Positions 56,001 to 62,209 of a stretch of DNA of 64,000 nt are shown here, piece after piece. The position numbers and the translations under genes are program-made. Where the stretch lies: positions 434,001 to 498,000 of the forward strand of contig JANEZZ010002694.1 in the NCBI GenBank assembly GCA_026122225.1. Direction: 5' to 3'. The notes beneath the pieces are model-generated. The model saw only the letters and a list, made by a program, of their open reading frames with translations. It was not told the DNA's origin and did no database searches. How positions within the stretch are numbered: position 1 is the first letter of the stretch; the number at the start of each line of letters is the position of its first letter. The DNA is from Heloderma charlesbogerti. Its lineage: Eukaryota > Chordata > Lepidosauria > Squamata > Helodermatidae.

Positions 56001-57116
56001 CAACTCCCTGCTCAATGCAGGAATCCAAGTCAGAGCATCCCTGACAGATGGCTGTCCAGCCTCGGCTTGAATGCATCCAGTGTGGGAGAGCCCACTACCT
56101 CCCTAGGTCATTGGGTCCATTGTCCTATTGCTCTAACAGTCAGGAAGTTTTTCCTGATGTTCAGCCGGAATTTGGCTTCCTCTAACTTGAGCCCATTATT
56201 CCATGTCCTGCACTCTGGGATGATCGAGAAGAGATCTTCGCGTTCCTCTCTGTGACAACCTTTCAAGTCCTTGAAGAGCGCTATCCTATCTCCCTTCCGT
56301 CTTCTCTTCTCAAGGCTAAACATGCCCGGGTCTTTCAGTCTCTCCTCACAGGGCTTTGTTTCCAGTCCCCTGATCATCTTCGTTGCCCTCCTCTGAACCA
56401 TCTCCAGCTTGTCAGCATCCTTCTTACAGGATGACTCACACAAATAAACGTCCTCACTTGACATAATTAACTCCATCTTTTAAAACTGGAGCACTTAACG
56501 TGGCTGGCTCTATTATTATTATTATTTCGATTACGATGATCCACTGTGTTATGCTGATAGTAAGAGAACTCGAAGTTTTTAAAGTGGATGAAAACCGAGT
56601 GTATATCGCACGCGCACACTGAAAACCCTGTAAAACGTGTGACCAAATGTATAACAAGTAAACAACAATAATAACTGATTTAGATAACAAAAGAAAGGAA
56701 TCCCGCAATGCTCCCACTTGCCTGGGAGTACGCCCTGGAGAAGTCAATGGGAACTTCCTTCCAAGTAAACACACATGCACAGAGGATGGCGAGGCACGTT
56801 TGCAACCCTTTGTACACTTAATATTGGGAATTCGCCCCATTAGGCCCCACGAGGCTTACTTCCGAGGGCCCACGACCGAGAAGAAGAGGAAGCGCCAGCC
56901 AGCGCCTCGCCACTGGAAGCGGACAAAGCCTTGAACGCCGGACGGGGGCGAAGCGCGCGCGCGCCCCGCGCCGGGGCCTCCCCCCCGTTTCTGCCGCGGC
57001 GCGGGCAGTTGCTGGCGCCGGGCTCTATGCGCCCCCTGCAGCCAAGACGTGGCGTGGCCCGCCGTCCCCTCCCCACGTCGTCCCGCTGGGAGAGGGGCGT
57101 ACTCACCTGGCATCAT
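22910..57116 (-). CDS. CARD19: CARD19 (BinCARD), six coding exons, whole gene span
   Basis: Coding exons joined on the minus strand are 57107-57116, 36748-36890, 34590-34743, 27593-27652, 25421-25492 and 22910-23025. They sum to 555 nt, 184 residues plus a TAG stop; every junction has GT/AG and a consistent phase. The product closely follows mammalian CARD19 (183 residues) as I remember it: a CARD over about residues 1-100, with motifs YCDRL, GRLSEQ, VDRIILQLN, YPQILTNKEAEKFRNPK and CQEFYRAL; a short variable linker (103-122); a hydrophobic segment (about 124-143); and a tail with VLGFSPIII.RHV. The mammalian protein was described as a BCL10-binding modulator of NF-kB signalling, and its long form is anchored in mitochondria. 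The membrane segment argues that this gene encodes that long form. I infer function from orthology. Identity is very secure; untranslated ends are not defined. Confidence 0.96.
23026..25420 (-). other. CARD19 intron 5 and its contents
   Basis: 2.4 kb. It contains a hAT-like MITE fragment at about 23185-23260 and an AT-rich patch of aatatgaa-type repeats at about 24105-24240. An antisense L2 lies at 24556-24835, then a run of imperfect tgcgcacaaa/tttgaaaaat repeats at about 24880-25030. Confidence 0.6.
24556..24835 (-). mobile_element. L2-clade LINE, 3' end, same strand as CARD19
   Basis: The plus strand reads aatcgcccatctgactggtc, cacccagccactctgggcga, then ggagttccacagagtggggg. This is the exact antisense of the 3' end of the 42-45 kb family. 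Confidence 0.85.
25421..25492 (-). CDS. CARD19: CARD19 coding exon 5 (membrane segment)
   Basis: This 72-nt exon is bounded by the acceptor TTCTGTAG and the donor GTAATG. It encodes residues 123 (split) to 146: PTFFLACFSVAAGLAFFMYC, then YNP. The run of about 20 hydrophobic residues is a predicted single-pass helix, equivalent to the C-terminal anchor of the mammalian long isoform; AAGLA and YCY are shared. Confidence 0.93.
26033..26385. mobile_element. hAT MITE with 8-bp duplication (in CARD19 intron 4)
   Basis: 353 bp. Ends caggggtattgaacctcagg and gaggttcaatacccctg form terminal inverted repeats. Flanks atgtagag (26025-26032) and gtgtagag (26386-26393) agree at 7 of 8. This family (gggccaaatt...gtggtggg) recurs throughout the window. 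Confidence 0.88.
27593..27652 (-). CDS. CARD19: CARD19 coding exon 4 (linker)
   Basis: This 60-nt exon has acceptor TTTGTTTCTAG and donor GGTAAATA. It enters and leaves in phase 1. It encodes the polar linker between CARD and membrane segment (TSDSTGINPEKEKYILNDR, residues 104-122). The family is poorly conserved here, but the closing NDRG aligns with SNRG of the human protein and the phase fits both neighbours exactly. Confidence 0.88.
28332..28677. mobile_element. hAT MITE, same family (CARD19 intron 3)
   Basis: Begins caggggtgtttcagcccgag and ends gactctgcacccctg. Flanks ttctagaa and ttttaggg are only weakly alike, so the duplication has decayed or the edges are imprecise. Confidence 0.8.
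29769..29904. mobile_element. Palindromic hAT-like MITE (CARD19 intron 3)
   Basis: Arms gagtcttccccagcctggta and caccaggttagggaagcctg. Flanks ccatagta and ccataggc match at 6 of 8. Confidence 0.75.
30605..30685. mobile_element. Palindromic MITE (aatcctatgcacactta family)
   Basis: cgcaatcctatgcacgtcta, tcagaagtaag, gttcagtgggacttactccc. A related but diverged copy follows at about 30815-30905. Confidence 0.6.
30695..30804. mobile_element. Palindromic hAT-like MITE, best-preserved copy
   Basis: 110 bp. Arms cagtcttccccaatctgggg ccctccagatgtgttggact and the reverse complement ending ccccaggttggggaaagttg. Flanks ctgtagcc (30687-30694) and ctgtaacc (30805-30812) match at 7 of 8, pointing to hAT. 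Confidence 0.85.
30940..31165. mobile_element. hAT MITE fragment, 26033 family
   Basis: Begins cgggtgcagaacctctttca and keeps cattccagtggtgggcaggg. The right terminal repeat is missing. Confidence 0.65.
32166..32263. mobile_element. PIF/Harbinger-like MITE (TAA duplication)
   Basis: 98 bp. Ends gggcgcaaacctatgcatgt and cacgcataggattgtgccc with TAA on both sides (32163-32165, 32264-32266). Confidence 0.8.
32890..33075. mobile_element. Widespread sauropsid repeat, class uncertain
   Basis: Contains agctgtgttagtctgttgca, aatcttgtggcaccttaacg, cttttgtggactatgttgca and catctgatgaagtgg, a sequence I recall as abundant in turtles, crocodilians and squamates. I cannot place it in a class. Confidence 0.55.
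34590..34743 (-). CDS. CARD19: CARD19 coding exon 3 (second half of the CARD)
   Basis: This 154-nt exon has acceptor CTGGCAG and a perfect donor, GTAAGT. It encodes residues 52-102 plus the first base of codon 103: FRNPKSSL, RLSNLIAHLQ, CQEFYRAL and LPSRRIL. Cys78 matches human Cys77. The position equivalent to human Cys63 is Ser64 here (RLS instead of RLC). Confidence 0.97.
34744..36747 (-). other. CARD19 intron 2
   Basis: 2.0 kb with little recognisable content: a degenerate palindromic MITE at about 36112-36185 (cctatgcacacttatttggg). No open frame or splice-bounded segment that I can support. Confidence 0.6.
36748..36890 (-). CDS. CARD19: CARD19 coding exon 2 (first half of the CARD)
   Basis: This 143-nt exon is preceded on the minus strand by the acceptor CTTGCAG and followed by GTAATTG. 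It encodes residues 4 (split codon) to 51, including YCDRL, FLTSNGRLSEQ, VDRIILQLN and YPQILTNKEAEK. It aligns with mammalian CARD19 without gaps. Cys8 corresponds to human Cys7. The exon ends on a codon boundary. Confidence 0.96.
37138..37245 (-). mobile_element. tRNA-derived SINE fragment
   Basis: The plus strand has gagataagatttgaatgggg, then aaccactatgctacaccacc, the antisense of a SINE head. Confidence 0.5.
37704..38078. mobile_element. hAT MITE, 26033 family (CARD19 intron 1)
   Basis: 375 bp. Ends caggggtgttgaacctcttt and aaaggttttgcacccct. Flanks gtctacag and gtctagat match at 6 of 8. Contains a poly-G run near 37950. Confidence 0.85.
38156..38400 (+). mobile_element. tRNA-derived SINE (Sauria-SINE-like), best copy
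   Basis: The head agagccagtgtggtatagtg (A-box) and gatccgggttctagtcccc (B-box) are followed by the body ctgggtgactttgggccagt, cacctcacagggctgttgtt, and a tail ggcagggtataaatgcaata with aaat repeats. Confidence 0.85.
38853..38902. repeat. (TG)n-GCGCACGC-(AC)n-GCGC tract
   Basis: About 50 bp of unbroken alternating purine-pyrimidine, partly self-complementary, in CARD19 intron 1. Such sequence favours left-handed (Z) DNA or a hairpin. Confidence 0.95.
39798..40290 (+). mobile_element. L2-clade LINE, reverse-transcriptase fragment
   Basis: Broken frames carry the catalytic region (KCHQYVDDTQF, with YVDD where the family has YADD), then RKLNPDKMEALWVG and, further on, ASRLDYFNVPYMGLPLK. Several stops and frameshifts; both ends missing. 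Confidence 0.85.
40600..41010. repeat. AT-rich repeat with tgcgcatttt/aaaatttgca motifs
   Basis: Resembles the segment at 24480-25100 in motif and layout. Unassigned. Confidence 0.35.
41280..41980 (+). mobile_element. L2-clade LINE, 5' part with start of the endonuclease
   Basis: A frame from 41572 reads MEVVLMNARSANRKGWAVSD, then DLAGITEIELEEGG and RKGGVALV, the start of an L2-type apurinic-like endonuclease (canonical TETWL is TEIEL here). Frameshifts and stops follow. The 5' UTR probably extends upstream to about 41.2 kb. Confidence 0.75.
42080..45503 (+). pseudogene. L2-clade LINE, near full length, ORF2 broken
   Basis: A 5' UTR-like GC-rich leader (about 42.1-42.5 kb) is followed by ORF2 in several frames. 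Endonuclease at 42460-43536: ITETWLAEA, LLVYCPPR, LVLGDFNIHS, SDHYLV. Linker at 43475-43960 in another frame. Reverse transcriptase at 44205-44882: LDLSAAFDTVDHGILLDHL, GVPQGSILPLMLFNIYV, and intact YADD. C-terminus at 44930-45370: LQLVQNAVACLIKG, WNSLPRELHH. The 3' UTR ends in (aaat)n. At least two frameshifts (near 43.5 and 44.88 kb) and stops near 43.96 and 44.17 kb make it inactive. It lies antisense in CARD19 intron 1. Confidence 0.9.
42125..42305. repeat. Simple repeats: (CAC)n, (CTG)n, (GTT)n
   Basis: ccaccaccaccaccaccacc near 42128, ctgctgctgctgctgc near 42180 and ttgttgttgttgtt near 42283. They lie in the leader of the LINE. Confidence 0.9.
45623..45820 (+). mobile_element. tRNA-derived SINE with intact Pol III boxes
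   Basis: The head ggggccgtagctcagtggca is a clear tRNA A-box and agttcaatccctgg a B-box, in the order of a tRNA. The body continues to gggctagatggaccaagggt and ends caacttcctatgttccta. A different family from the Sauria-like SINE. Confidence 0.8.
46668..46700. repeat. (TG)n microsatellite
   Basis: gtgtgtgtgtgtgtgtgtgtgcgcgtgc. An (aaaat)n run lies nearby at about 46056-46077. Confidence 0.95.
46830..47195 (+). mobile_element. L2-clade LINE 3' end, degenerate
   Basis: aggccttctcagtagtagcc, then tttgtacacagtcttgggaa; same layout as the copy at 12345-12840 but more diverged. Confidence 0.6.
47314..47919. mobile_element. hAT MITE, 606 bp, perfect 8-bp duplication, nested palindromes
   Basis: Ends caggggtccccaaccccc and aaaggttggggaccactg. 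Flanking duplication ttttaggg is identical on both sides (47306-47313, 47920-47927). The GC-rich centre holds a perfect palindrome (two 20-bp arms around one base, 47520-47560), a second nearly identical one at 47631-47671, and a 16-bp hairpin (ggacg...cgtcc) between them. Open frames here are artefacts. Confidence 0.92.
47930..48840. other. No feature recognised (CARD19 intron 1)
   Basis: AT-rich, apparently unique DNA. Confidence 0.4.
48855..48945 (-). mobile_element. SINE 3' fragment (Sauria-like), antisense
   Basis: The plus strand has tttattgcatttataccccg, then cctcttgcaaggaacccaag: the reverse complement of the tail at 38330-38400. Confidence 0.75.
49048..49398. mobile_element. hAT MITE, 26033 family, with 8-bp duplication
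   Basis: 351 bp ending cacccctg. The left terminus has mutated (caagagtgg). Flanks ctctaaaa and ctctaaga match at 7 of 8. A shorter related fragment lies at about 49578-49690. Confidence 0.82.
49700..51210 (+). pseudogene. L1-like LINE, C-terminal part of ORF2
   Basis: Broken frames follow the order seen after the reverse transcriptase of L1-type ORF2: FLYIFPKHIFKTL, then an open stretch from 49998 with WIDLELAYLAVF, KYTKKKGM and LTLWKNL, then YGPSAVSASALSILLEELIG and, in a third frame, a THMMWECPVVASLW-like Cys/His tail (C.QW...H..WECP). The 3' end is near ttgcaaataaaaga at 51200. Frameshifts and in-frame stops show it is dead. Antisense to CARD19. Confidence 0.75.
51240..52080. other. No feature recognised (CARD19 intron 1)
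   Basis: AT-rich DNA without repeats or coding signs that I can name. Confidence 0.4.
52090..52350 (+). mobile_element. L2-clade LINE 3' UTR
   Basis: T-rich 3' UTR with attgttcaccactctgagaa and a (aaat)n tail, in the style of the other L2 tails here. Degenerate. Confidence 0.55.
52360..53730. other. No gene recognised (CARD19 intron 1)
   Basis: Mostly unassigned. At about 52530-52660 there are facing motifs (ggttcggacaac / gtgtgaaccaagtc) that hint at another palindromic MITE. A short exact inverted repeat lies at 53256-53284 (acgtttgtat/atacaaacgt). Confidence 0.35.
53735..54140 (+). mobile_element. Bov-B (RTE-clade) LINE, 3' end
   Basis: The frame reads RRIDAFELWCWRRLLQVPWT, then LKYFGHLMRRENSLEKTL, GKRRRGRQRMRWLD and WRAMVHGVTKSWTRLDD, the C-terminus of Bov-B ORF2, uninterrupted from 53866 to 54126. 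The 3' end is the Bov-B type gacttgacgactgaacaaca. 5'-truncated. Shared by squamates and ruminants through horizontal transfer. Confidence 0.95.
54250..54640 (-). mobile_element. L2-derived repeat, antisense
   Basis: The plus strand starts with the antisense tail (tttattttagtgtacttttaaaccaccc) and continues to attctacaaatgcggtgcca and aaaaggccctctctcttagc. Related to 3790-4205. Confidence 0.6.
54925..55045 (+). mobile_element. LINE 3' UTR tail
   Basis: tagattgaaacctggcaggc agggactg...taagccattcttttcgctga, then taaataaataaaa: a LINE tail phrase seen widely in reptiles. No coding part. Confidence 0.5.
55245..55575. repeat. Purine-rich (GA) tract
   Basis: About 330 bp strongly biased to G and A on the plus strand (gagagatggatggggaaaga, aaagaggagagagaagatag), so CARD19's sense strand is pyrimidine-rich here. 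Confidence 0.7.
55952..56440 (-). mobile_element. CR1 LINE 3' end
   Basis: The minus strand carries LEMVQRRATKMIRGLETKPC, then LFKDLKGCHREEREDLF (ORF2 C-terminus). The 3' UTR ends at aatcatagaatagtaggg (plus strand) near 55952. Same family as 9432 and 15852; same strand as CARD19. An (att)n run follows at about 56515. Confidence 0.92.
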
Positions 57117-57480
57117 GGCGGCCACCGGGGAGGAAAGCCGGCCTCTGGCGACGTTTGGAGACTTGCTTGCGCCGCAGCTGCCAGTCCCGCCCCCGCGAGC
57201 TCTGACGGGCCTGCCCCGCTCCTTCCCTGGCAGGCAGGAGGCCCTCCGGCTGCGCGGCTCGAGTTACAGGCGGGCCTCGTCGTCCACGCGGCTCTCCGCC
57301 AAGCCCGCCAGAAGCACTGAGGCAGGAGCCCGCTTGGCGAGCGCCTCGCACGGGCTCCCTTCGCGCTTGCCTGGGGAACAGGGACAGTGGCGCCCAGGCT
57401 TTCCTCTCCATGCCGCAGCGCAGGGCGGACCTGGAGAGGCAACCCGTCGGATTCGCAGCGCCAGCAGCGCCCACATTTCA
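56880..57480 (-). promoter_or_regulatory. CpG island promoter of CARD19
   Basis: About 600 bp is very GC-rich with dense CpG (for example GCGCGCGCGC near 56951 and many CGCC/GCGG clusters), unlike the AT-rich flanks. It contains the start exon. No TATA box is evident at a sensible distance, so a dispersed CpG-type promoter is likely. Long open frames on both strands here are by-products of low stop-codon frequency. Confidence 0.85.
57107..57116 (-). CDS. CARD19: CARD19 coding exon 1 (start codon, 10 coding nt)
   Basis: On the minus strand the sequence reads GCCGCC ATG ATG CCA G, then the donor GTGAGT. The first ATG has a strong Kozak context (GCCGCCATGA). The 10 coding nt end in phase 1 and join exon 2 (AC CAA AGT TAC TGT) to give MMPDQSYC, matching the mammalian N-terminus (MTDQTYC) except for one extra residue. 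Either ATG could initiate; the second would restore the mammalian length at this end. The exon sits in a CpG island, and the 5' UTR presumably continues to higher coordinates. Confidence 0.9.
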
Positions 57481-57663
57481 TACACGGGCGCAGCGAGGTA
57501 ATTTGAGATCCTGGACTTAAGAGTCTTGTGGGGGCTCCTGTAGACACCCGCGTGTATTACTTCCGTTTTTCTTCGCCCCCACAACCCCTCTTCCGCGCTT
57601 TGAAACTGCTTCTGCATCCTGATATGCTACAGCAACAAACTGTTTTCCAACCCTGATTTAAAA

Positions 57664-57835
57664 TAGACATTTTAAAGGCAGGCGTTTGGGGTGGGTTAGG
57701 GTAATTTTAGAAATGTGATGTTTTTAATGTTGAATTTTATTGTTTTGAACTGTTTTTATTGTTGTACATCGCCCAGAGTGGCTGGGTGACCAGCCAGATG
57801 GGCAATTAATAAATTTAATAAATAAAATAAATGTA
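57664..57835 (+). mobile_element. L2-clade LINE 3' tail
   Basis: ggcaggcgtttggggtgggt, then acatcgcccagagtggctgg and an (aaat)n tail: nearly identical to the 3' end of the 42-45 kb copy. Confidence 0.85.
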
Positions 57836-57864
57836 ATAAATACTCAGACCATTTGCAGTTTTAA

Positions 57865-57988
57865 GGGTGCAATCCCATGCGTGTTCAGACAGAGAAAAGT
57901 TCTGCCAGCTTTCCCCAGCCACCATGGCTGGTTGGGGAATGCTGGGACTTGTAGGACTTTTCTGTCTAAACATGCATAGGATTGCGCC
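57865..57988. mobile_element. PIF/Harbinger-like MITE
   Basis: 124 bp. Ends gggtgcaatcccatgcgtgt and catgcataggattgcgcc, TAA on the left; the right duplication has decayed. The centre is longer than in the 14796 copy. Confidence 0.75.
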
Positions 57989-58616
57989 TGGACTCACTTC
58001 AGTCATAGCACCATTGTGTCTGCAGGAATCAAATGGAGTTTGTTTCTGCTGCCTTGATGCATCATCACCTGCCATTCTCTGGATGGTCGGGGCGGGGGGG
58101 GGTGGACTCTATAGAAGCATAATTTGACTGCTACAGGTCCTGAGCTTGGTGTTGTTTTTTACTAAAGCCTCACAATTTCTATTTAAGCTAAACATTAATA
58201 GTAGGATTTAACCAAAATATTGATAGTTTTAACACTGCCCTGGAAAAAGTATATTCCTAGGGGTAGTATCCAGTGTTAGCCATACTTAGAAAAGATCTGT
58301 TGAAATGAATGGGGCTTAAATTAGAGTAACATCGGCTACAACTCTACATGGTGGTTCTCTCCATGCCTAGACTGGATTGTGACTAGGCCATGGTAAACTT
58401 AGCTTCATCAAATGGCCAATTATTAGATGTCACACCATGGAAGAACGTCCTATTCTCAAGTGAAAGGAGCACTCCTAGCGCTGGACTTCTGGATATATAG
58501 GACAAAATTGGGGAGTTAATTTTTGCCCCATATAACTCAGTGGGTGCCGTTTAGAACCACATCAGCCCCTGTCTATGCAGCTCTGCCTTGGCTTCCATTT
58601 CTTGCTCTTGCTAGAG

Positions 58617-58741
58617 CAGCTTTCCCCAACCTGATGCCCTCCAAATGTTTTGGACTTCAACTCCAGCCCCACCCAGAATGGCCAATGGCCAGGCATGCTA
58701 GGAGTTATAGTCCAAAACATTTGGAGGGCACCTGGTTCTGT
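58617..58741. mobile_element. Palindromic hAT-like MITE
   Basis: Arms cagctttccccaacctgatg and aaacatttggagggcacctg. Confidence 0.75.
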
Positions 58742-59087
58742 ACTGAAATGTGTGACTGAATCTTGGGAATTAGCATATACGATTATGGGAAATGTAACTC
58801 TGACCAGAAACATGACTGTCTAAGCAACATGACCCCTTCATTCAAAAACATAATGTGCCTCTCATGGGATCACCTCACCTGTGATGTCCCCCGCCCCCGC
58901 ATCATTTTCTACCCCATCCTCACTTTATAAAGGTCTGTCACATTCTCCCATGCCTCTCCTCCCTGAATAATTTAAATGTTAAGCTATCTGGATTGCTGCT
59001 GTATTCTGTTTGCCACCAACTAGCATACCATTATTACTAATTATTACCCAGCGTAGAGGATACACATATAGGATACATAGTGTATAG

Positions 59088-59397
59088 CAGAGGTGTAGAA
59101 CCTCAGGCCCAGGGGCCAAATCCAGGCCCCCCAGAACGATCCCCTCCGTGCTTCTCCTGCCCTGCTTTGGATAGGCAGTCGCCTCCAAGTTCGGAGGCGG
59201 CTGCCTATCTCGATAGGATCGCTCCCTAAAAGGTTAAAATGCCTCTCCTAAGGCTTAGTTACTGGCAGAAGAGGTTTAAGCTGATCTATGAGCTTTAAGC
59301 TAACCCCTTTTGCTCTTCGCACCACTGGAATGTGGCCCCCGAGAACTACTCTGAAATCGAATTTGGCCTTCAGACTGAAAGAGGTTCTGCACCCCTG
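59088..59397. mobile_element. hAT MITE, 26033 family
   Basis: 310 bp. Ends cagaggtgtagaacctcagg and gaggttctgcacccctg. An internal hairpin pairs gataggcagtcgcctccaag with the downstream gaggcggctgcctatc. Confidence 0.8.
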
Positions 59398-59479
59398 TTG
59401 TACGCAGGGAGTAAATCTCATTGAGCTTAAAAGGACTTACTTCTGAGTAGATATGCATAGGATTGTGAAGCAAAACACA

Positions 59480-60010
59480 TTTTCAGTAATCATACAATTT
59501 CTTTTTAATGAAGTTGTTGTTCAAGTTGTAATGGGTTACATATACAAAGTAATTAATTTGAAGTGTTTGGAAAGAATTTTGTCATTTTATTTGATATTGT
59601 TCCTATAAGCATTTCCAGTTCCCTTTATTGTCCTGTGAACTGAAATATTCTAATTCATAATTCTGATTCAGGACTATAAATAAAAGTTGGTGGCAAACTT
59701 AATTTGCTTTGTAGTTTGAACTGTGAATATAAATTTAGACTTATAAAATTAATTGCCACTTTTGGAAACGATTAACTGTGCAATTTCTAATAACGTAATT
59801 TATTTTTTCACATAATTTAAGTGTCTCAAATAGTTTTTCTACATTTTTTCTCATTTGCATATGTGATTTATTATTTGCATGCACTATTTAGTTTAATAGT
59901 CCAGTTAGAAACATGAACTCATCCATCTGTGTGCAACTAGAAGATGTAATACATTTTTGACAGGTAGTTTTTTGTAGTCAAAAATAAATACTGACGTGCG
60001 TAAAGTTGAG
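59480..60010. other. No feature recognised
   Basis: AT-rich DNA upstream of CARD19. Nothing coding. Confidence 0.45.
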
Positions 60011-60075
60011 GCTGTAATCCTATGCATACTTTTCTCAAAGTAAAGTCTACTGGAACTAATGTCATGTACAAGTAA

Positions 60076-60466
60076 GGGAGCAATCCTATCTGGATCGACG
60101 GTCGCCTCCGAGCCTGGGGGCCACCACCTATCCAGTGCAGGGCAGGAGGAGTGGTGAGGAGTGGATCCCTCCTTGCTCCCCCTGCTCTGCTTTCACTGCT
60201 AGACAGCTAATTTCAGCTGTCTGTCTTCAGGACCTTGGAGTGTGGGAAGCAGAGGCCAGAGGACAATAGGATGTGTTGTACCGGCATTTCCAACCTCCCC
60301 GCCCCCCGGGAACACCCTGTTTTTGCCGCTCCGCGTTGCTCTTTGGAGCGTGGGGCCGATCCACGCTGCCTATGAGGTGGCGCAGGAGGGGTGGGGGTTG
60401 GTTCTCCAGGAACCGACCTATCCTATGGCCATCTAGCTGCTGACTAGCGGCCATAGGATTGCGCCC
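60076..60466. mobile_element. PIF/Harbinger-like MITE, long variant
   Basis: 391 bp. Ends gggagcaatcctat and ataggattgcgccc; TAA on the left (60073-60075), TTA on the right (60467-60469). The centre is GC-rich and unlike the short copies. Confidence 0.72.
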
Positions 60467-60524
60467 TTAGTACATTTAGATCTAATAGTAATGTCTTCTG
60501 CACCACAGTATGCTCTCTAGATCA

Positions 60525-60655
60525 GGGTGGTCAACCTGTGTGCCCCCCCCGATAGACTCCAACTTGGATCTACCCCAGCTAGCATGGCCAATAGTCAAGG
60601 ATGATGGGAATTGTAGTCCAGTAACATCTGGGGGGTCACAAGTTTCCAGTCCTGG
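60525..60655. mobile_element. Palindromic hAT-like MITE, degenerate
   Basis: caacctgtgtgccccccccg and gtaacatctggggggtcaca face each other, with gggaattgtagtcc in the right arm. Confidence 0.6.
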
Positions 60656-61263
60656 GGTCTAGATTCTCAGTTGTTCAGCAAGGTGTGGAAAGCAAGTTTA
60701 CAATCTTACAAGTTTGTAAAAGAATGAAAACTTTTCATACTAACGATCTGTCTGGAGTAACTAAAGCTGCAATCCTATACTCATTAGCCTGCGAGGAAGT
60801 CCTATTGAACCCAGTGGGCCTTACTTCAGAGCAGACATGTATAGGTTTGCACTGAATGTCTGCTAGGGACTGTAGCAAGTTTGCTTCAGTTGAACATGAA
60901 TATTTTATTAACTATGGATCAAAAAGTTGTGCAATTTGGAAAGCTGTTTTGCGTGGTTTTGTGATACCATGAGTAATATACTTATGTAAGAAATGGTTAA
61001 TATTTCTTCACCTTCATGCTTCAAGATGAATCCTCTGAATAAACCAAATCTACCATCTGAAATCTCCGCTGTGTGTTTCATCACAGAGAAATCCTTAAGA
61101 CGCTGTTTAGTCAGTCAGCTTGAGAATCCTAGACCAGCTTTCCCTAACCTGGTGCTGTCTAGATGTGTTGGACTGCAGGTCCTATGATTCCCAGCCAGCA
61201 TGGCCAAACCCACATGCACAGCTCCCAGGCCATTTGTATACACAAGTACTTATCCAACTAGAG

Positions 61264-61749
61264 CAGAGGCACACAACCTTTTGGCACGGAGAGTCATACG
61301 TGATGCTGGCTTGGGGGCCACACAGGTACGTGTGTGTGTTCGTGCACACGCAAGCACACAGACACATACCCGCAATCTCTATAAGGATCCATGGAAAGCA
61401 CACATGGCGGGGAATCCAGCAGTGATGTGGCTGGTGGGCACCTGGGGGGGGGTCATTATTATTATTATATTTATACCCCGCCTTTTCCCCAGTACTGGGA
61501 CACAAGGCAGCTTACAAAAATTAAAACATACACAATTAAAACATGAAAATATGCAAAAGTTAAAATATAAATTAAACAACGATATAATTAAAATTATATT
61601 AAAACAGCATTTTAAAACAACATTTTAGCAGTTTACCTCCAGGTGCCAACTATGTCCCAAAGGCCTGCTGGAATGTTTTAGTCTGCCTCCGGAAACACAT
61701 CAAGGAGGCATTGAAAAGGTCTTGGGGAGCCACAGGTTGTGCACTTCTG
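61264..61749. mobile_element. hAT MITE with perfect 8-bp duplication and a nested LINE
   Basis: Ends cagaggcacacaaccttttg and ccacaggttgtgcacttctg. The flanking duplication aactagag is identical on both sides (61256-61263, 61750-61757). The interior from about 61455 to 61710 is a separate L2 insertion. Confidence 0.88.
61455..61710 (-). mobile_element. L2-clade LINE 3' end nested in a hAT MITE
   Basis: The plus strand begins attattattattatatttata, then ccccgccttttccccagtac and aggcctgctggaatgtttta: the antisense of the 12345-12840 family. Confidence 0.75.
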
Positions 61750-61954
61750 AACTAGAGATACACACGTGTCTGCACACTTAGGGCCACTAGGTGGGATACA
61801 ACACATTTTGGGGGTGTGTAATTGAGATTCAGTTAATAAAAAGTCAGTATATAAAAACCTGATATCGAACAAGTAGTCAGACCCACGTGTTGCCAAGCCA
61901 AAATGACCCACCAGTTTCAACAAGGTAGACTTCCTGGTGTATGTCCCCAATTTA

Positions 61955-62205
61955 CTAGCTTATCGCACTTATATCCCAGCTTTCCTTCAAGAAGCTCAAG
62001 GCGTCATATGCGGTTCTTCCTCCGTTGCTACAACCCGCCACACATACACATGTTGAACTCGCAACAAGTCTGTGAGGTAGGTGAGGCTGAGCGTATGGCT
62101 GGCCCAAGGTCAGTGACTGTCATGGCTGAGTGGGAATTCGAACCTGAGTCTTCCCAGTCCTGATCCAGCACTCTAACCACTGCACCACACTTCTGTTTGG
62201 AGATG
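61955..62205 (-). mobile_element. tRNA-derived SINE, antisense
   Basis: The plus strand has cttatatcccagctttcctt, then gtgaggtaggtgaggctgag, gaattcgaacctgagtcttc (reverse of a B-box) and actctaaccactgcaccaca (reverse of an A-box). Confidence 0.75.
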
Positions 62206-62209
62206 TGCA

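Noticed and set aside
57049..57547. Several 120-150-codon frames on both strands over the CpG island
   Set aside because: GC-rich DNA has few stop codons. The frames overlap on both strands and do not resemble proteins; the region is the CARD19 promoter and 5' UTR.
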